A program made the position numbers and the translations under genes. The notes beneath the pieces were generated by a model, which searched no databases, had not been told where the DNA came from, and saw only the letters and a list, made by a program, of their open reading frames with translations. Positions 61,087 to 64,000 of a stretch of DNA of 64,000 nt are shown piece after piece; within the stretch, counting starts at the first letter, position 1, and the number at the start of each line of letters is the position of its first letter. Source of the DNA: Verrucomicrobiia bacterium (GTDB lineage: Bacteria > Verrucomicrobiota > Verrucomicrobiia > Limisphaerales > DASXHY01); contig DASPIL010000103.1 of NCBI GenBank assembly GCA_035629175.1, positions 144,755 to 208,754 of the forward strand, given 5' to 3'.

Positions 61087-61611
61087 ATGAATATCCAGCT
61101 GTGGATCGCGCAGGGTTTTGGAATTGGACGCATTCCCGTTGCGCCTGGCACGTTCGGCTCGGTTCTGGGGCTGCTCTGGTTCTGGCTGCTCCTTCTCCCT
61201 GGAAATCTCTGGGTTTTCCTGGCGGGAACCGCTGCCGGCCTCGTGCTCTCAATCTGGCTTTGCGGCGCCGGCGAGCAGGCTCTCAAGGAGACGGATCCAG
61301 GATCGATCGTCTTCGATGAAATCGCAGCGCTGCCGCTCTGTTTTCTGGGCTGGGTTCTCATTCTGTTTGTCCGCTCCGGCTCGATGCCAGAGGCCGCAAC
61401 TTTTTTTTCGCGCCATGCGTGGTATTGGACGGCGGGTGTTTTTGGCCTCTTCCGGATTTTCGACGTTTGGAAACCGTGGCCTGTCCGGCAGAGCCAGAAT
61501 CTCCCAGGCGGTCTGGGCGTGACGACCGATGACGCGTTGGCGGCGATTTACGTCAACGTGGTCGTGCTCGTGGTTTGGGCCGGTTGCCAGGCGTCTGGGA
61601 ATCGCAGTTGA
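61087..61611 (+). CDS. pgpA: Phosphatidylglycerophosphatase A
   Basis: 174 aa integral membrane phosphatase that dephosphorylates phosphatidylglycerophosphate to phosphatidylglycerol. Family motifs: GFGIGRIPVAPGTFGS, DPGSIVFDE, and FRIFDVWKPWPVRQSQNLPG followed by GLGVTTDDALAAIYVN. Acts directly after PgsA, whose gene is next to it with only the microprotein ORF between. 2 nt separate its stop from the convergent stop of the RodZ-like gene, so the two transcripts must collide or terminate inside each other. Confidence 0.95.
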   Translation: MNIQLWIAQGFGIGRIPVAPGTFGSVLGLLWFWLLLLPGNLWVFLAGTAAGLVLSIWLCGAGEQALKETDPGSIVFDEIAALPLCFLGWVLILFVRSGSMPEAATFFSRHAWYWTAGVFGLFRIFDVWKPWPVRQSQNLPGGLGVTTDDALAAIYVNVVVLVVWAGCQASGNRS

Positions 61612-61613
61612 CG

Positions 61614-62120
61614 TCAGCGGCGTGCGGGTGGCGCGGGGACGGGAAGGGTTTCTCCGCCGCCGGGCTGCCTCGGCTGGTAAAGGGCGGGAGAGGATCCCTG
61701 CGTCGGCTGACTCTGGCGCCGGCGCTGTGTGGAGGAAAGGATCAGCACCACGACTATGATGACCAGCAACACGCCTGCTGCGATCGCGCCTTTTCGGGGA
61801 TCAATGCGCGAGAGCTGGAGCATCACGAAATCGAGCGAGCCTTTCTTTTGCTCGGTCAGCGGTGGCGGCTCGCTATGCTTCTCCGTTTTTCCGAGTTCCA
61901 CGTCCAGAGCAGCCATTGTTTGCGGAACATCCAGTTTCAGGAGCGTGGAATACGTGCGAACGAAGCCACGGATATAAACCGGCGCGGAGAACACATCGAA
62001 GTTGCCCTCTTCAAGAGCCCTGATGTGGTCCGTCCGCATCTTCGTAATTTCAGCAACCTGATGGATCGTCAGATTTTGCGCTTCGCGTGCAGTGCGGAGC
62101 TTGTCAGCAACCGTGGACAT
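61614..62120 (-). CDS. RodZ-like helix-turn-helix membrane protein
   Basis: 168 aa from the ATG at 62120; a longer frame to 62273 has no homology and would cover the opposite gene's start region. Residues 1-70 are an XRE/HTH_25 domain of the RodZ type (ADKLRTAREAQNLTIHQVAE, RTDHIRALEEGNFDVFSAPV, YIRGFVRTYSTLL). One transmembrane helix follows (GAIAAGVLLVIIVVVLIL), then a short Pro/Gln tail. Full RodZ has a longer periplasmic DUF4115 domain, missing here. Such proteins link the MreB cytoskeleton to the envelope; this short version may do so or act as a membrane-bound regulator. Confidence 0.75.
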   Translation of the reverse strand: MSTVADKLRTAREAQNLTIHQVAEITKMRTDHIRALEEGNFDVFSAPVYIRGFVRTYSTLLKLDVPQTMAALDVELGKTEKHSEPPPLTEQKKGSLDFVMLQLSRIDPRKGAIAAGVLLVIIVVVLILSSTQRRRQSQPTQGSSPALYQPRQPGGGETLPVPAPPARR

Positions 62121-62247
62121 GGCAGCCCCTATTAGCGGGATTGCAGCGCATTTTGCAATCACCGTTTGTCCGTGTAGGCCAAACACTGACACAGGAATCG
62201 GCCTCTCGCCGAATTCCCAATCGAGGGCCAAGGGCGAAGGTGAAGCG

Positions 62248-62439
62248 ATGAAAACGCTGAGTGTTCTGCTCACTCTCGCCCTGCTTGCGGGAGCGCAAAT
62301 GTTGGCATCCCGCCTGAAAGATCGCGGCGCGCTGCCGGCTTCTGCAAACAGCAGCGTCGCTGTGGCTCTGGCTCAGTCGCAAGACGGTTTCACGAGCGCC
62401 AACGGCATGAACACAGTCGCAACCAACCAAGTCCCATGA
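62248..62439 (+). CDS. Small secreted or membrane-tethered protein, unknown function
   Basis: 63 aa. The ATG at 62248 starts a clear signal sequence (KTLSVLLTLALLAGAQMLA); an in-frame extension to 62092 has no support. The mature part is a polar, low-complexity Ser/Ala/Gln tail without Cys. Its stop overlaps the ATG of the ftsH-like gene (ATGA at 62436-62439), so both are translated from one message. This suggests a partner or leader for that protease, but no family is recognised. Confidence 0.6.
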   Translation: MKTLSVLLTLALLAGAQMLASRLKDRGALPASANSSVAVALAQSQDGFTSANGMNTVATNQVP

Positions 62440-64000
62440 AGCTTCCAAGAAATGTCAAATTCCTCTCGGGAATCGTCCTCGTCCTGCTCGGCCTGGGCCT
62501 CCTAACCTACGCTGCCTTTCACAAGCCCGCCCGCGAAATAACGCGAGCCGAACTCGCCGGTTTTGTCGAGCGGGGCCAGATCACCAAGGGGCGCGCTGTG
62601 CCATCGCCCTTCGACGGCATTTACCGTGTGGAGGGTACCGCGACGGTGGACGGCAAGACCGAGAAGTTCTACGCCACGACGCATCTGGATGAGGCGGAAG
62701 CCAAGGCGTTGTTCGCGCAGAGCGCCATCACCATCGATATTCCCGGACAGGGCCGCGTCCAGTGGATCAATATCCTTTCGACCGTGATTATTGGCGGGCT
62801 CGTCATCACGTTGATTGTTTACCAGACGGGAATCGGCAAAGCGAAGAGCTCGCAGGTGAAGGATCGCCCCAACATTTTTTTCAAGGACGTTGCAGGGATC
62901 GAAGAGGCGAAGGCCGAGGTGCAGGAGGTGGTCGACTTTCTTCGCAACCCGAAAAAATACGAAAAGCTCGGTGGCAACCTGCCGAAGGGCGTCCTCCTCA
63001 TTGGGCCTCCCGGAACAGGCAAAACGATGCTTGCCAAGGCCATCGCGTGTGAGGCTAACGCGAGTTTTTTCAGCGCGCACGGCAGCGATTTCAACGAGGT
63101 GTTCGTGGGTGTGGGCGCCAAGCGCGTGCGGCAGTTGTTCCGCCAGGCGGCCAAGTGCAAGCCCGCGATTATTTTCATCGATGAAATCGATTGTGTCGGA
63201 AAGAACCGGAAGTTCGATACGAACGGCGAGCATCAGCAAACGATCAACGCATTATTGGCGTCGATGGACGGATTCCAGAGCAGCCAGGGCATTGTTGTCG
63301 TGGCTGCGACCAACCGCGCCGAGGACCTTGATGATGCGCTGACGCGGCCCGGGCGGTTCGATCGCAAGGTGTTCGTGCCGTATCCGGACATGAAAGGCCG
63401 CCGGGCCATCCTGAAGACGCATGCCAGCGGCAAGCCCATCAACGACGAACAGGCGCTGGATTTGATTGCCCAGACGACGCCCGGAATGTCGGGAGCCGAC
63501 CTTGCGAACCTCATCAACGAAGCTGCGATTCTTTGTGCGCAGCAGAATGCCGCGACCATCACTCTGGCGGAATTGGAATCGGCGCGCGACAAGGTTCGAT
63601 TCGGCAAGGAACGGAAGTCGATGGTGTTGAAACAGAGCGAGCGCGAGATGGTCGCTTATCACGAGGCCGGGCACACCATCATTCACCTCAACACATCCCT
63701 TCTGCCACCGCTTTACAAGGTGAGCATTGTGCCCCGCGGACAGGCGCTCGGAGTCACGACGTTGCTGCCGGATGAGGACCAGAATTTGCAGAGCAAGCAT
63801 TTCCTGCTCGAAGAACTGCTGGTGCTGATGGGGGGGCGCGCAGCCGAAAAAACATTTTTCGGTTCGACGACAAACGGGGCAGCCGGCGATCTGGATATGT
63901 CACGGCGAATCGCGCGAAACATGATTCACAATTGGGGGATGGGCGAACGTCTCTATTATGAACCCGAGAAGCAGGATGCTGAAATCGAGATTAATCGTTT
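62436..64000 (+). CDS. FtsH-like AAA+ zinc metalloprotease, divergent; 3' end beyond window
   Basis: 521 codons are inside the window, with no stop before base 64000. Two membrane helices (FLSGIVLVLLGLGLLTYAAF and ILSTVIIGGLVITLIVYQTG) flank a small periplasmic domain. The AAA domain has Walker A GPPGTGKT, pore FVGVGA, Walker B IIFIDEID and the second region of homology TNRAEDLDDALTRPGRFDR. The peptidase domain has the zinc site HEAGH, and a matching Asp in TNGAAGDLDMSRRIA. FtsH degrades membrane and regulatory proteins. It differs from housekeeping FtsH in that the loop after Walker B is GKNRKFDTNGEHQQTINALL, lacking the usual GGG-x-DERE stretch, so it is probably a paralogue. Translationally coupled to the small secreted protein gene upstream. 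Confidence 0.93.
   Translation, partial: MKLPRNVKFLSGIVLVLLGLGLLTYAAFHKPAREITRAELAGFVERGQITKGRAVPSPFDGIYRVEGTATVDGKTEKFYATTHLDEAEAKALFAQSAITIDIPGQGRVQWINILSTVIIGGLVITLIVYQTGIGKAKSSQVKDRPNIFFKDVAGIEEAKAEVQEVVDFLRNPKKYEKLGGNLPKGVLLIGPPGTGKTMLAKAIACEANASFFSAHGSDFNEVFVGVGAKRVRQLFRQAAKCKPAIIFIDEIDCVGKNRKFDTNGEHQQTINALLASMDGFQSSQGIVVVAATNRAEDLDDALTRPGRFDRKVFVPYPDMKGRRAILKTHASGKPINDEQALDLIAQTTPGMSGADLANLINEAAILCAQQNAATITLAELESARDKVRFGKERKSMVLKQSEREMVAYHEAGHTIIHLNTSLLPPLYKVSIVPRGQALGVTTLLPDEDQNLQSKHFLLEELLVLMGGRAAEKTFFGSTTNGAAGDLDMSRRIARNMIHNWGMGERLYYEPEKQDAEIEINR

Noticed and set aside
1..64000. tRNA, rRNA, CRISPR, integrase or transposase genes
   Set aside because: None was recognised by eye on either strand; short structural RNAs cannot be excluded without a covariance-model search.

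Overview
This 64 kb window has the hallmarks of a Verrucomicrobiota chromosome, most likely the Pedosphaera-like subdivision 3. The support is: high GC; many secreted multi-domain proteins ending in a short module with the pattern Y-x-hydrophobic-Q/E...W...FFR/FYR; a GH4 and GH44 glycosidase repertoire; sulfotransferases; interspersed degenerate ACCACGAA repeats; and few Shine-Dalgarno sites. The taxon is inferred, since no rRNA or tRNA gene was recognised.

Layout. 1-5.7 kb: the start of a secreted protein running off the left edge on the minus strand, a repeat-rich gap, a SEC-C zinc protein, a GH4 alpha-galactosidase-like enzyme, an FG-GAP secreted protein and an unknown lipoprotein-like protein. 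5.9-11.1 kb: a tight six-gene operon (LolA-like anchored protein; 213-aa protein whose Cys and Trp residues all lie in a hydrophobic C-terminus; radical SAM enzyme; methyltransferase-like protein; Tat-exported protein; SdpI-family membrane protein). It reads as a candidate modified antimicrobial-peptide system with SdpI-like immunity and is the best lead here. 11.2-35.5 kb: one 24.3 kb gene for a secreted protein of about 8,100 aa built from LamG, Ig-like, VCBS/FG-GAP, pre-peptidase, C-type-lectin-like, CARDB, Fn3, IPT/TIG, beta-gamma crystallin-like and collagen-like (Gly-Thr-Ser)65 segments, with five terminal FYR modules. 35.6-44.5 kb: more secreted proteins (a frameshifted RTX-like repeat protein, a beta-helix protein, a 32-residue alpha-repeat protein, and a GH44 endoglucanase).

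44.6-46.6 kb (minus strand): an exbB-exbD-tonB-like energy-transduction operon with a zinc-ribbon membrane protein. 46.9-51.1 kb: three glycosyltransferases and two sulfotransferases, plausibly decorating a surface glycan. 51.3-58.5 kb: an M48 lipoprotein protease, a GH15 glucoamylase/trehalase-like enzyme, a small secreted protein, an OmpR/EnvZ-type two-component system and an HtrA/Do protease. This is an envelope stress and quality-control neighbourhood. 58.6-64 kb: housekeeping genes rimO, pgsA, a 24-aa membrane microprotein, pgpA, a RodZ-like HTH membrane protein, a small secreted protein, and the beginning of a divergent ftsH-like AAA protease cut by the right edge.

The window joins a core lipid/translation/proteolysis segment (right) to an exported-protein and carbohydrate-interaction segment (left and centre). 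No CRISPR array, integrase, transposase or origin was seen.
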